The translations under genes were made by a program, and so were the position numbers. Under the pieces are notes generated by a model. That model was not told where the DNA came from and did not search any database. It worked only from the letters and a program-made list of their open reading frames with translations. Shown one piece after another: positions 8,802 through 16,166 of a DNA stretch of 64,000 bases. This DNA is from Nonomuraea indica. GTDB taxonomy: Bacteria; Actinomycetota; Actinomycetes; Streptosporangiales; Streptosporangiaceae. How positions within the stretch are numbered: position 1 is the stretch's first letter; each line of letters starts with the position of its first letter. The stretch is from positions 248,001 through 312,000 of the forward strand of contig NZ_KZ559467.1 of NCBI RefSeq assembly GCF_002850745.1. The letters are read 5' to 3'.

Positions 8802-9110
8802 GCCGCCGCCCTCCGTTGATCGCAGACGCTAGTGCAACGATGGGCGATCAGGACGCCCGCCCGCAAACCGCAACGTTCTGTTAACCGAAATTCCACGATC
8901 ATCGTCAAGTGGCAGCAGGCCTCTGACCTGCGACTTTATAGAAATGTCGCTTTTGCGTCATCTATCTGTGATGTGCATGCCTGTTAGGCATGTTGCAAGT
9001 GATAGCTACCGTGCTCTTTGATTGTTTTCGTGCCGATCGTGCCCTCCGTCTGCTTGTGTGGACTCTGACGGTAGGTCGGTAGGCCCAACAAACCGGGGAG
9101 AGGAATCTCT
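8802..9110. promoter_or_regulatory. Divergent promoter region of the WXG100 operon with inverted repeat
   Basis: A 309-base gene-free gap between the minus-strand Asp-Pro repeat gene and the plus-strand WXG100 gene; it is markedly more AT-rich than the genes around it. It contains a perfect inverted repeat, CATGCCT-GTT-AGGCATG, at 8976-8992. A -10-like TAGCTA lies at 9003-9008, placing the palindrome over the expected -35 region. The GGAGAGGA ribosome binding site for the GTG at 9111 ends the gap. A repressor or activator site is inferred; the regulator is unknown. Confidence 0.5.
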
Positions 9111-9476
9111 GTGACGTACTACGGAGCCAGCCCAGAACAGGTCCAGAAGGCGGCGAACCTCGTCCAGGCCGCGGCCACGCAGATTCAAGGACTGCGGAAG
9201 GGGGTCGCCGGCACCGTGCAGGAGCTGCTCGACTCCGGGCCGGCCAAGTCGTGGCAGGGCGACGCGGCCGCCAAGTACAGGATGCACATGGCCCAGTGGG
9301 ACCAGGGCGCTCAGCGGATCATCGACAGCCTGGAGCGCATCTACGACAACATGAACGTCAGCGCCGGGATCTACAGTGCTGCCGCCGCCGAGGCCGGGGA
9401 CAACCTGAAGGTTCTCGGCGAGCACGTGGGAGCCAACGAGAACGCCGTTGACTCGCTCATCAACATCAAGGTCTAG
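9111..9476 (+). CDS. WXG100-family type VII secretion target
   Basis: A 121 aa two-helix hairpin protein. The first helix (SPEQVQKAANLVQAAATQI) and second helix are joined by a turn with SWQG at about residues 47-50, the signature of ESAT-6/CFP-10-like substrates. The GTG start follows GGAGAGGA at ideal spacing. It is followed by another WXG100-sized gene at 9518, so the two are probably the heterodimeric Esx pair and the first genes of the operon that continues to 13765. No YxxxD/E motif is present near the C-terminus; that motif occurs in the partner. Substrate status is well supported by the family. Confidence 0.9.
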   Translation: MTYYGASPEQVQKAANLVQAAATQIQGLRKGVAGTVQELLDSGPAKSWQGDAAAKYRMHMAQWDQGAQRIIDSLERIYDNMNVSAGIYSAAAAEAGDNLKVLGEHVGANENAVDSLINIKV

Positions 9477-9517
9477 GCCTGACCCGCCGCCTGGCGCCGT
9501 ACGGAATGGAGATCGCT

Positions 9518-9853
9518 ATGGCTGACAAGCTCCTGCATGACTTCACCCAGGTCAACTTCGCGCAGATGCAGCTCGCGCAGGAGGGCCTCATCAAGGTGGT
9601 GACCGAACTCGACCGGATCACCGACCAGCTCTACAAGGATGTAGCCGGCGTGCTCGCGGACGCCTGGTACGACGACGAGACCGGCCAGGGTGCCAAGTCG
9701 GAGTTCGACCGGGCTCGGGCGGTTTGGGACGCCCAGGAGAAGGAGATGGGCAACCAGCTCGCCCAGGCCGCCCAGGCCGTGGGCCTGGCCAACCAGAACT
9801 ACATGAACGCCGAGCGGGCCGCCCGCGCTCTGTGGGCCGACCCGGGTAGGTAA
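9518..9853 (+). CDS. WXG100-like partner protein
   Basis: A 111 aa protein from ATG 9518, preceded by GGAG; an in-frame ATG at 9506 would add four residues. Two amphipathic helices flank a turn with AWYDDETG, so the canonical WXG is replaced by WYD. The C-terminal helix holds NYMNAERAARAL, a YxxxE motif like the general type VII export signal. Together with the adjacent SWQG protein this fits an EsxA/EsxB-type heterodimer in which one partner supplies the C-terminal signal. The spacing (42 bases) implies co-transcription. The divergence of the WXG turn leaves room for a chaperone role. Confidence 0.8.
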   Translation: MADKLLHDFTQVNFAQMQLAQEGLIKVVTELDRITDQLYKDVAGVLADAWYDDETGQGAKSEFDRARAVWDAQEKEMGNQLAQAAQAVGLANQNYMNAERAARALWADPGR

Positions 9854-9918
9854 GCCGTACTCGTCGACTCGGTCATCGCCACGAGGCGATGGCCGAGCAC
9901 ACGTCTTTACGGGGTGAC

Positions 9919-10326
9919 ATGACGCAGAAGGACGCAACCGAAGGCGGCCCGGACCCGCTCGACATCGACCCCGACTGGCCCGGACTCGACAGCAAGGCCA
10001 CGCTGCACTACGAGGTGGGCAAGATGCGGGCGGTCGCCCGCGAGCTCCGAGCCGCCTTCGCAGGGTCAGACGGCAGCGGTAAGGGTCTCGACCACCACAA
10101 ACAGCGTCTCCTGGACGAATGCCAGCTCTCGGAGGCGCACATCGGCACCTGGCACGACGCCAGCGCGTTCACCAAGACCGTCGGCGCCAACAGCGCCGGC
10201 ACCAAGTTCAGCCAGGCGTACAGCGAATTCACCGAGGCCTTCGACAAGGTGATCAAGGCGATCGAGGCCAATGCCGACATCTACGCTCGTACGAACCAGC
10301 ACAACGAGGGTGGCCGTGAGGCCTGA
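9919..10326 (+). CDS. WPGLD-motif ESX-associated protein (module copy 1, small gene)
   Basis: A 135 aa protein from ATG 9919; an ATG at 9889 is the longer alternative. Near the N-terminus it carries DWPGLDSKATLHYEV, a motif repeated in the proteins at 15746 (KWPGLDAERDGV) and 42722 (NWPGLDAERDGV). The rest is helical and includes FDKVIKAIEANADIYARTN, which resembles the end of a WXG/PE-type hairpin. It is followed after 11 bases by the large tail protein at 10338, the same order as in the other two copies. The constant pairing suggests the two products bind each other, as PE/PPE pairs do. No database family is recognised with confidence. Confidence 0.7.
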   Translation: MTQKDATEGGPDPLDIDPDWPGLDSKATLHYEVGKMRAVARELRAAFAGSDGSGKGLDHHKQRLLDECQLSEAHIGTWHDASAFTKTVGANSAGTKFSQAYSEFTEAFDKVIKAIEANADIYARTNQHNEGGREA

Positions 10327-10337
10327 GGAAGGGCACC

Positions 10338-11801
10338 GTGGGTAGCCGGCGCAAAGTCCTCGTCATCCGTTCTTTCGAGGCGACGCCCGAGGGTAAAGAG
10401 GTCGAGGCGTCCAAGGCTGAGATCGAGCGGTTGCTCACCAACACCAGTCCCGCCGACGTCAGCAGCGCGGGCTCGGCCTACCGCGGCGCCGCGCAGGCGA
10501 TCGACCGGGCCGTCGCCGCGCTGAACGAGCACGCGGCCACGCTCGCCAAGGCGTGGCGGGGCCCGGCCGCGGCCGAGGTGCAGAAGGCCATGCAGCTCAT
10601 GCACGCCAGCGGCGTCGAGTTGTCCAGCAAGATGAAGATGATGGACGACGCCCTCGACGGCTACGCGCAGAAGGTGCCCGAGACCTTGGAGAAGGTCCGG
10701 AACATCCGCGTCGAGGCGACGAAGACCCCTGAGGGATCCGGTGGCGGCACCACCGGTAGCCCGTACCTGCAGCAGACGGACGCGCTGATCCCGCAGAGCG
10801 CCAAGACCGCAGCCGAGAACGCCCAGGCTCAGCGGGCGATGAAGGAGCTCAACGAGAAGATCGTCGAGCTGCTCGACGTCAAGGTCCCCATGGACGTGTC
10901 GTACGAGCTGCCGCCCGTCAAGGTCCCGTCGGCGCTCCCGTCGCAGAGCACCGTCGACATGAACGGCATCTCGCCCGGGTCCAGCCAGACGGAGACGGCC
11001 GGCTACGGCTCGGGCAGCCGCACCGGTTACACGGGCGTCGGCGACACGCGGGGCACGGGCGTCGGCGACGGCGGCGCAGGCTCGAACGGCGCGGGTTCGA
11101 ACGGCACAGGTTCGCACGGCACGGGCCAGAACGGGACGGGCCAGAACGGCGCCGGCCAGCAGGACACGGGCCAGAACGGCACGGGGCAGAACGGCACGGG
11201 TCAGAACGGTACCGGCCAGAACGGCACGGGCACGGCCGGGACCGGCGGCAACACCGGCTCCGACGGGAGCGGTCCCGGCGGTGGCGACCCGAACGGCACC
11301 GGCACAGACGCGACGGACCCCACCGCGACGGACCCGGACCAGACCACCCGGCACCAGACGGGCGCCGATGACGGGACCGTGCCTTCGGTGATCGGCCGGG
11401 ACGACCCCCGCCAGACGGAGGCGGCGAACTTCAACCCCTCCCAGGTGGCGCCGCCGTCGACGTTCACGCCCGCCACCACCCTGCCGACCGCCCTGCCGAC
11501 CACGTCCATCCCGATGGCGACCACCTCGATGCCGCTCGTGCCGGCGACCGGAGTCACTCCCGGGGTTCCGGCTGTGCTGGGCGGGCCGAGCCAGTGGGGT
11601 GAGCAGGCCGGCGGCAACGCCGGGCCGCAAGGCCGTTCGGCGAACTCCGGCCACGGATCGATGTACCCGTTCCTGCCGATGGGGAGCGGCGCCGCGACGC
11701 CCATAGGCTCGGAGGATGTCACCGAATCCGGCGCGCACATGCCGGAGGACCGCGGCATCTGGACGGTCACACCCGACGTGACCGATCCGTACATCTGCTG
11801 A
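10338..11801 (+). CDS. Large helical-head/low-complexity/tail ESX protein (module copy 1, large gene)
   Basis: A 487 aa protein from GTG 10338, behind GAGGAAGGG. The first ~200 residues are helical, with AYRGAAQAIDRAVAAL and AWRGPAAAEVQKAM (a WXG-type turn). Residues of about 210-310 are Gly/Asn/Gln/Thr low complexity with repeated GQNGTGQNGTG. A Pro/Thr-rich stretch follows and ends in YPFLPMGSG and the terminal IWTVTPDVTDPYIC. The tail parallels the PFMPM...W...ED pattern of the proteins at 11833, 16167 and 43134. The architecture resembles actinobacterial PPE-like ESX partners. It probably pairs with the WPGLD protein immediately upstream. Export by the local ESX is inferred. Confidence 0.7.
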   Translation: MGSRRKVLVIRSFEATPEGKEVEASKAEIERLLTNTSPADVSSAGSAYRGAAQAIDRAVAALNEHAATLAKAWRGPAAAEVQKAMQLMHASGVELSSKMKMMDDALDGYAQKVPETLEKVRNIRVEATKTPEGSGGGTTGSPYLQQTDALIPQSAKTAAENAQAQRAMKELNEKIVELLDVKVPMDVSYELPPVKVPSALPSQSTVDMNGISPGSSQTETAGYGSGSRTGYTGVGDTRGTGVGDGGAGSNGAGSNGTGSHGTGQNGTGQNGAGQQDTGQNGTGQNGTGQNGTGQNGTGTAGTGGNTGSDGSGPGGGDPNGTGTDATDPTATDPDQTTRHQTGADDGTVPSVIGRDDPRQTEAANFNPSQVAPPSTFTPATTLPTALPTTSIPMATTSMPLVPATGVTPGVPAVLGGPSQWGEQAGGNAGPQGRSANSGHGSMYPFLPMGSGAATPIGSEDVTESGAHMPEDRGIWTVTPDVTDPYIC

Positions 11802-11832
11802 GCACCTGCGCCGGCGCCGAGGAGGGGGACCG

Positions 11833-12981
11833 ATGCCTGAGAGCAATCCGTATTCGCTGGGCGATCTGAAGCCGACGGGCGTGGAGTCGTCCGGGGTCAA
11901 GTTCACCAAGGGGAGGCTGGAGGCCAACGGCAAGACCCTCAGCGGGGAGGGCGACAAGCTCGCCACGTTCGCCGGCCGTACGGGAGGCATCTCGACAGGG
12001 TGGATCGGCTACGGCGTGTCGGGTCGCGACTGCGACAACGCCCACGAGGAGTGCCGCACCCGGCAGGTGGACACGCTCAAGGTCGCCCAGCAGGTGCTGG
12101 AGTCGTGGCGGGAGGCGTTCAAGATCGCGGACGCCAAGTACGTCGAGGCGGACGAGCAGTCGACGCCCAACCCGTTGGACGACAACCAGATCCGCACGAT
12201 GCCCGTCCTCAACGGCAACGGTCTCAACGGGTCCGGCCTGGACGGTTTCAACGGCAACGGGCTCAACGGCAACGGTCTCAACGGGTCCGGCCTGGACGGT
12301 CTCAACGGCAACGGGCTCAACGGCAACGGTCTCAACGGGTCCGGCCTGGACGGTCTCAACCCCAACGCGGGCATCCCCCCCACATCGTCGAACAACCCGA
12401 ACGCGAACGGGCCCAACCTGCCGAACCCGGACCTACGGACCCCTGATCTGAAGAACCCGGACCTGCCGAACCCCGATGTGAAGAACCCGGACCTGCGGAC
12501 CCCCGACCTGCAGAACCCGAACCTGCGGACCCCCGGCATCGACCAGCCCGGCCTGCCGACCGTGGACCCGAGCAAGGCCGGACTGGACGGTCTCCCCGAC
12601 AGCACGAAGACCGACCTGGCCGGACTGGACCCGTCCACCCTGCAGAACCCGCAGGTTCGTGTCCCCGACGGACCGAACGGCGTGGACCCCGCCCGTGTCA
12701 CCAACGGCGTTCCGGGCGGCGGCGCCTCGTCGAGTCCGGGCACGACCAGCGGCATGGGCAACGGCGCGGCGTCCGCGACGGCGGCGGGCATGCCCAAGCT
12801 GCCCGCCGGGGCGGCCATGGGCGGCATGGGCGGCATGCCGTTCATGCCGATGTCCCCCATGGGCGCCGGCGGGGACAAGGAGCGCGAGGGCAACGGCTCC
12901 GAACTGCTGCGCGGCGAGCCGGAGGACTGGGAAGACGAAGAAGGCGTGACGGCCGCCGTTCTCCGGCACGAGGGGGCCTGA
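11833..12981 (+). CDS. ESX-associated protein with NGNGL and PDLRTP repeats and acidic tail
   Basis: A 382 aa protein from ATG 11833, behind GAGGAGGGGG. The N-terminal ~110 residues are a helical domain starting SNPYSLGDLKPTGVESSGV and including CDNAHEECRTRQVDTLK. Next come near-perfect tandem repeats of LNGNGLNGSGLDG, then hexapeptide-like PDLRTPDLKNP repeats. A Gly/Met-rich segment with GMPFMPMSPMG leads to the acidic tail with EDWEDEE. The tail type is shared with the module proteins, but no WPGLD gene precedes it directly. It overlaps no neighbour and lies one base before the membrane WXG gene. The pattern is not the A(D/N)LXX pentapeptide family. Probably a secreted or surface protein of the same ESX system. 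Confidence 0.65.
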   Translation: MPESNPYSLGDLKPTGVESSGVKFTKGRLEANGKTLSGEGDKLATFAGRTGGISTGWIGYGVSGRDCDNAHEECRTRQVDTLKVAQQVLESWREAFKIADAKYVEADEQSTPNPLDDNQIRTMPVLNGNGLNGSGLDGFNGNGLNGNGLNGSGLDGLNGNGLNGNGLNGSGLDGLNPNAGIPPTSSNNPNANGPNLPNPDLRTPDLKNPDLPNPDVKNPDLRTPDLQNPNLRTPGIDQPGLPTVDPSKAGLDGLPDSTKTDLAGLDPSTLQNPQVRVPDGPNGVDPARVTNGVPGGGASSSPGTTSGMGNGAASATAAGMPKLPAGAAMGGMGGMPFMPMSPMGAGGDKEREGNGSELLRGEPEDWEDEEGVTAAVLRHEGA

Positions 12982-12982
12982 C

Positions 12983-13765
12983 ATGGCAGAGCTGACCGGG
13001 GCGCGCAACCGGTTCATCGTCGCGGCGACGGTCTCCACCGCCTGCTCGCTGATCATCCGGAGGCCGCTCGCCTACGCCGTCGCCGTCGGCCTGGGCGTCA
13101 TGGTGGCGGACCCGGACGGCATGCTCAAGGCGATGAAGGGATGGAAGACCACGGCGGAAGGCGGCGACACCGATGAGATCGAGCGCCTCGCCGAGTGGAT
13201 GGTCGCCTTCAAAGACAAACTGAAGACGGACGCCAAGTGGGAGGGCGCCGCCTTCACGGCCATGGAGACCGCGGCCGACGGGTTCATCGAGGCGATCAAG
13301 GAACTTGGCACCGGGCGCAACGGCATCGGCGACACGCTCAAGTCGAGTGCTGAGCTCTACGACAAGCTGTCCTGGGTGGCGCTCGGGCTGATGTCGGCCA
13401 TGGTGGTCTGGGCCGGCCTGGTGCTGGCGTCAAGGCTCACCCCCGGCACCTGGGCCCTCTCCCAGATCGCCATCAACGCGGGGCTCAAGGCCCTGTGGAC
13501 CTCTCTCCGGCCGATCCTCTTCAAACTGGCGATCTTCGCCGGTGGCGTCTACGCCATCTACCAGGGCGTGTCCATGAAGAGCATGGAGCAGGCGACCAAG
13601 TTCCAGACCATGATGGCCATGCCCATCGAGCAGTACGGGCTGGGTAACGACCCCCGGACGGGTGCGTTGGTGCCCAAGACGATCCCCACGGACAGCAAGA
13701 ACGGCATCGACACCAAGAACGGCGGCCTGCCCTCCGGGGGCAACATTCCCAGCAGGCCGGCCTGA
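12983..13765 (+). CDS. Membrane-anchored WXG protein (family member 3)
   Basis: A 260 aa protein starting one base after the previous stop, so translationally linked. Two N-terminal hydrophobic stretches (FIVAATVSTACSLII and AYAVAVGLGVMVA) precede a helical domain with AKWEGAAFTAMETAADGF, a WXG turn. A strongly hydrophobic block at about residues 130-200 and a soluble Gly/Lys/Asn-rich tail follow. This matches the order in the proteins at 5209 and 6590. It closes the WXG100 operon (9111-13765). Function is unknown; an envelope component or a membrane-acting effector carried with the Esx pair are both possible. Confidence 0.7.
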   Translation: MAELTGARNRFIVAATVSTACSLIIRRPLAYAVAVGLGVMVADPDGMLKAMKGWKTTAEGGDTDEIERLAEWMVAFKDKLKTDAKWEGAAFTAMETAADGFIEAIKELGTGRNGIGDTLKSSAELYDKLSWVALGLMSAMVVWAGLVLASRLTPGTWALSQIAINAGLKALWTSLRPILFKLAIFAGGVYAIYQGVSMKSMEQATKFQTMMAMPIEQYGLGNDPRTGALVPKTIPTDSKNGIDTKNGGLPSGGNIPSRPA

Positions 13766-13869
13766 CCCCGCACCACGCCCCAGAACGACATCGGCCCGGC
13801 GCCCGCCCCCCGATCTGTCCAACGCGCCGGAGACCCGCAGAAAGCACCGCCACCACCCTTCACGCCGAT

Positions 13870-14001
13870 CGGCGAGAGGCACCGCCACCACCGCGCGCCG
13901 CGCCTCGGCGAGAGGCACCCCCACCACCGCGCGCCGCGCCTCGGCGAGAGGCACCCCCACGACCGCGCGCCGCGCCTCGGCGAGAGGCACCCCCACCACC
14001 C
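13870..14001. repeat. 36-bp tandem repeat, about 3.7 copies
   Basis: Units start at 13870, 13906, 13942 and 13978, each beginning CGGCGAGAGGCACC and ending GCGCCGCGCCT; copies differ by one or two bases. The block lies in the 435-base gap (13766-14200) between the end of the WXG operon and the convergent eccB. No gene is convincing in the rest of that gap, which is C-rich. The period is a multiple of three, and a minus-strand frame reads as 12-residue repeats, but it lacks a credible start and domain. Confidence 0.85.
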
Positions 14002-14200
14002 CGGGCGTCCCGCATGGCACAAGGCGCCGCCATGCGGACCCCACAGAGCCCGCGCGCCCTCCCTACCGCCACATCCCCCGGGTCCCCCTGGCTGCCAGGG
14101 ACACCCCCCGGGCTCGCGGCGGTCCTGCCCCGGCCGACGACGACCGAGGAGGGCAGTCCTCACCGCGACCCGGAGCGGGCACGCCCCCTCCCGCGGAGCC

Positions 14201-15616
14201 CTACTGGTTGACCTTCACCGGAGCCTGCGCGGCGGCAGGGTCGAGCCGCGACCCCTCCGGGATCATGTGCAGCAGCGGCGCCGGCAGCGGCGCCACCGCC
14301 GTGGCGTCGTATCCGAGCGTCTCCACCTGCGCCCCGGTCTGCAGCGGGAAGCGCCGGTTCTGCTCGGTCACCAGGTAGTAGGTGTTGACGGACCGCAGCT
14401 GCCCCTCGCCCGGCAGCAGCCCCACCACGGCGGCTCCGCCGTTCGGCATCACGATCTGGTCGAACTGCTCCTGGTTGCCCGTCGCCGGCGGCACCGGGAT
14501 GCTGATCGTGGCCCCACTGGTGATCGTGGCCTTGGTCGAGCCGCGCTGCGTGTCCGCGTACACGGCGCACAGCGGGGCGTTCGCGGCGGGAGTGATCACC
14601 TTGGGCATCGTCGTCGGCAGCCCGCCGCCGAGCATCGACGTCTTGGACAGGGCCGCGTTCGCCGTGGCGGGATCGATGGTGATCGGCACCACCCGGCCCG
14701 AGCCGTACGCCTTCTTGCTGGCCGCGTCGTTGAGCAGCAGCGTCGCCTGCGTCACGGTGATGGGCGACAGCCCGTCCTTGAGAAGCACGTACCACCGGTC
14801 GGCCCCGCCGGCCATGCCGGGGGTCTGGAAGATCTGACCGATCCGCCGGGTGCGGTCATCAGGCCCGCGTACCGCCGCGCCGCGGTTCGGGATCGACGGG
14901 AACCTGAAGTCGCTCCCGTCCGGGATGGCGTTGATCCAGGCGGCGGGCACCTTCCTGACCACGGTGGCGCCGAGCGCGTTGATCCCCTCGCTGCCGACCT
15001 TCATCTTCTGGTCGCCCCAGATCACCCAGCCTTGCTGCTGCTCGTCGCGCACGACCATCGCGCCTTCGCCGATCGGCGTGCCGCCGACGTTCATGCCGCC
15101 CACCAGGGTCACGTACGTCTTTCCGACGCCCGCCGTGTCGGTCGTCTCGCCCACGCACACCGACCACGGCCCCTTGACGAGCTTGTCCTTGGCCGGCAGA
15201 GAGTCGGGCGCGCCCGGGATGCCCACGAGCGGGCCCCGGTCGAAGTTCGCCAGCGAGGCCGCCGAGACGTTCCGCACCTTCACGTCGGGCGTGTCGAGCA
15301 GGAGCCGCGCCGAGACGTAGTTGGCGACCGGCAGCAGCTTCTTCTCCTGCTGGCTGTAGACGTACTTCGCGCCGCTCTCGTCCTCGACCAGTAACTGGCC
15401 GGGGTCGGTCAACTTGGTCGCGTTGCCGGGTTTCAGCATGCCCCAGATCCCGAATCCCGCGGTCACCAGCACCGCGATCAGGATCCCGCAGAACATCGCC
15501 ACCGTGTGCCGGCGCATCGGCGGCTCGGGCACATCCGGCTCCGCCTGCAGCAACGCCATGCCCAGACGCTGCATCATCAGGCGGTGGGCCTGGTAGAGGT
15601 CCTTCCGGGTCTGCAT
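14201..15616 (-). CDS. eccB: Type VII secretion membrane protein EccB
   Basis: Core ESX translocon component with a single transmembrane helix and a large extracytoplasmic domain. The 471 aa length is usual for the family. The N-terminus MQTRKDLYQAHRLMMQRLGM and the helix at about residues 40-60 (VAMFCGILIAVLVTAGFGIW) are diagnostic. The periplasmic part contains GGTPIGEGAMVVRD and VCVGETTDTAG, with paired cysteines in the repeats that form the EccB ring, and a LPGEGQLRSVNTYYLVTEQ block near the end. It is transcribed opposite to the WXG operons and convergent with 12983-13765. With eccC and eccD it makes most of a translocon; EccE and the mycosin protease are not visible here. Confidence 0.95.
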   Translation of the reverse strand: MQTRKDLYQAHRLMMQRLGMALLQAEPDVPEPPMRRHTVAMFCGILIAVLVTAGFGIWGMLKPGNATKLTDPGQLLVEDESGAKYVYSQQEKKLLPVANYVSARLLLDTPDVKVRNVSAASLANFDRGPLVGIPGAPDSLPAKDKLVKGPWSVCVGETTDTAGVGKTYVTLVGGMNVGGTPIGEGAMVVRDEQQQGWVIWGDQKMKVGSEGINALGATVVRKVPAAWINAIPDGSDFRFPSIPNRGAAVRGPDDRTRRIGQIFQTPGMAGGADRWYVLLKDGLSPITVTQATLLLNDAASKKAYGSGRVVPITIDPATANAALSKTSMLGGGLPTTMPKVITPAANAPLCAVYADTQRGSTKATITSGATISIPVPPATGNQEQFDQIVMPNGGAAVVGLLPGEGQLRSVNTYYLVTEQNRRFPLQTGAQVETLGYDATAVAPLPAPLLHMIPEGSRLDPAAAQAPVKVNQ

Positions 15617-15745
15617 GCCGCTCCGTTCCTACTCAGGGTCCCGGAACATGTTACGCATGAGCGTATAGAGGGATATGTGAACTTCTGTACGTGATGGTGG
15701 TGATCCGAGTAAAGTTGCGATCAAGCACCTTGGGGAGGTTGTGTC

Positions 15746-16147
15746 GTGGCAATCGGAGAACACCGGGGCTGCGGGCAGAAGTGGCCCGGTCTGGATGCGG
15801 AGCGAGACGGCGTCAAATATCCGGATGAACCGAAGAAGCGCTTCGAGCAGCTCGCCACGCAACTCGAGGAAGCGCTGGACGACCTGCAGGGGTCGGGACG
15901 AGGCTCCCTGACCGACCTGACCACACAGGGCAATCTCTCCGGCTTCACCCAGCAGGTGCGGGCCATCGACCGCTGGGACGGCGGCCGTTCGTTCGCCGAC
16001 ACCCTTGACCTGGGCCACGACGAGCTCACCAAGATCTATGGCCAGGTCAACGAGAAGTTCGCCGTGGCCATCGCCCTGGTGCGGAGCGGCGGCGGCATCT
16101 TCCAGACGGGGGACGACGTGACCTTCCCCGGTTCCAAGCAGATCTAG
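15746..16147 (+). CDS. WPGLD-motif ESX-associated protein (module copy 2, small gene)
   Basis: A 133 aa protein from GTG 15746, behind GGGGAGG. It carries KWPGLDAERDGVKYPDEP near the N-terminus, then helices with LTTQGNLSGFTQQVRAIDRW and DELTKIYGQVNEKFAVAIAL. It aligns along its length with the protein at 42722: NWPGLDAERDGV, then LTQYTTLSHLRAQLQSVPRW, then EEFVAIYREVQKSFDTAIAL. Copy 1 at 9919 is more distant. The partner gene at 16167 follows after 19 bases. It diverges from eccB across a 129-base gap that must hold its promoter. A structural analogy to the PE half of PE/PPE pairs is inferred. Confidence 0.75.
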   Translation: MAIGEHRGCGQKWPGLDAERDGVKYPDEPKKRFEQLATQLEEALDDLQGSGRGSLTDLTTQGNLSGFTQQVRAIDRWDGGRSFADTLDLGHDELTKIYGQVNEKFAVAIALVRSGGGIFQTGDDVTFPGSKQI

Positions 16148-16166
16148 GGCGGCTCAGGGCATCGTC

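Noticed and set aside
7368..8819. A 483-codon plus-strand frame rich in Val/Arg/Ile
   Set aside because: Shadow of the Asp-Pro repeat gene; the repeat DNA reads as pseudo-repeats in other frames. The minus strand has the ribosome binding site and folded C-terminus.
12200..12370. Pentapeptide-repeat (A(D/N)LXX) beta-helix
   Set aside because: The NGNGLNGSGLDG units do not have the required central Leu/Phe spacing; judged low complexity.
13870..14001. CRISPR array
   Set aside because: Repeats are directly adjacent with no spacers and no cas genes are present in the window.
13430..14044. Minus-strand frame with 12-residue repeats (VVGVPLAEARRA)
   Set aside because: Overlaps the real gene at 12983-13765 antisense and is driven by the 36-bp repeat; no start signal or family.
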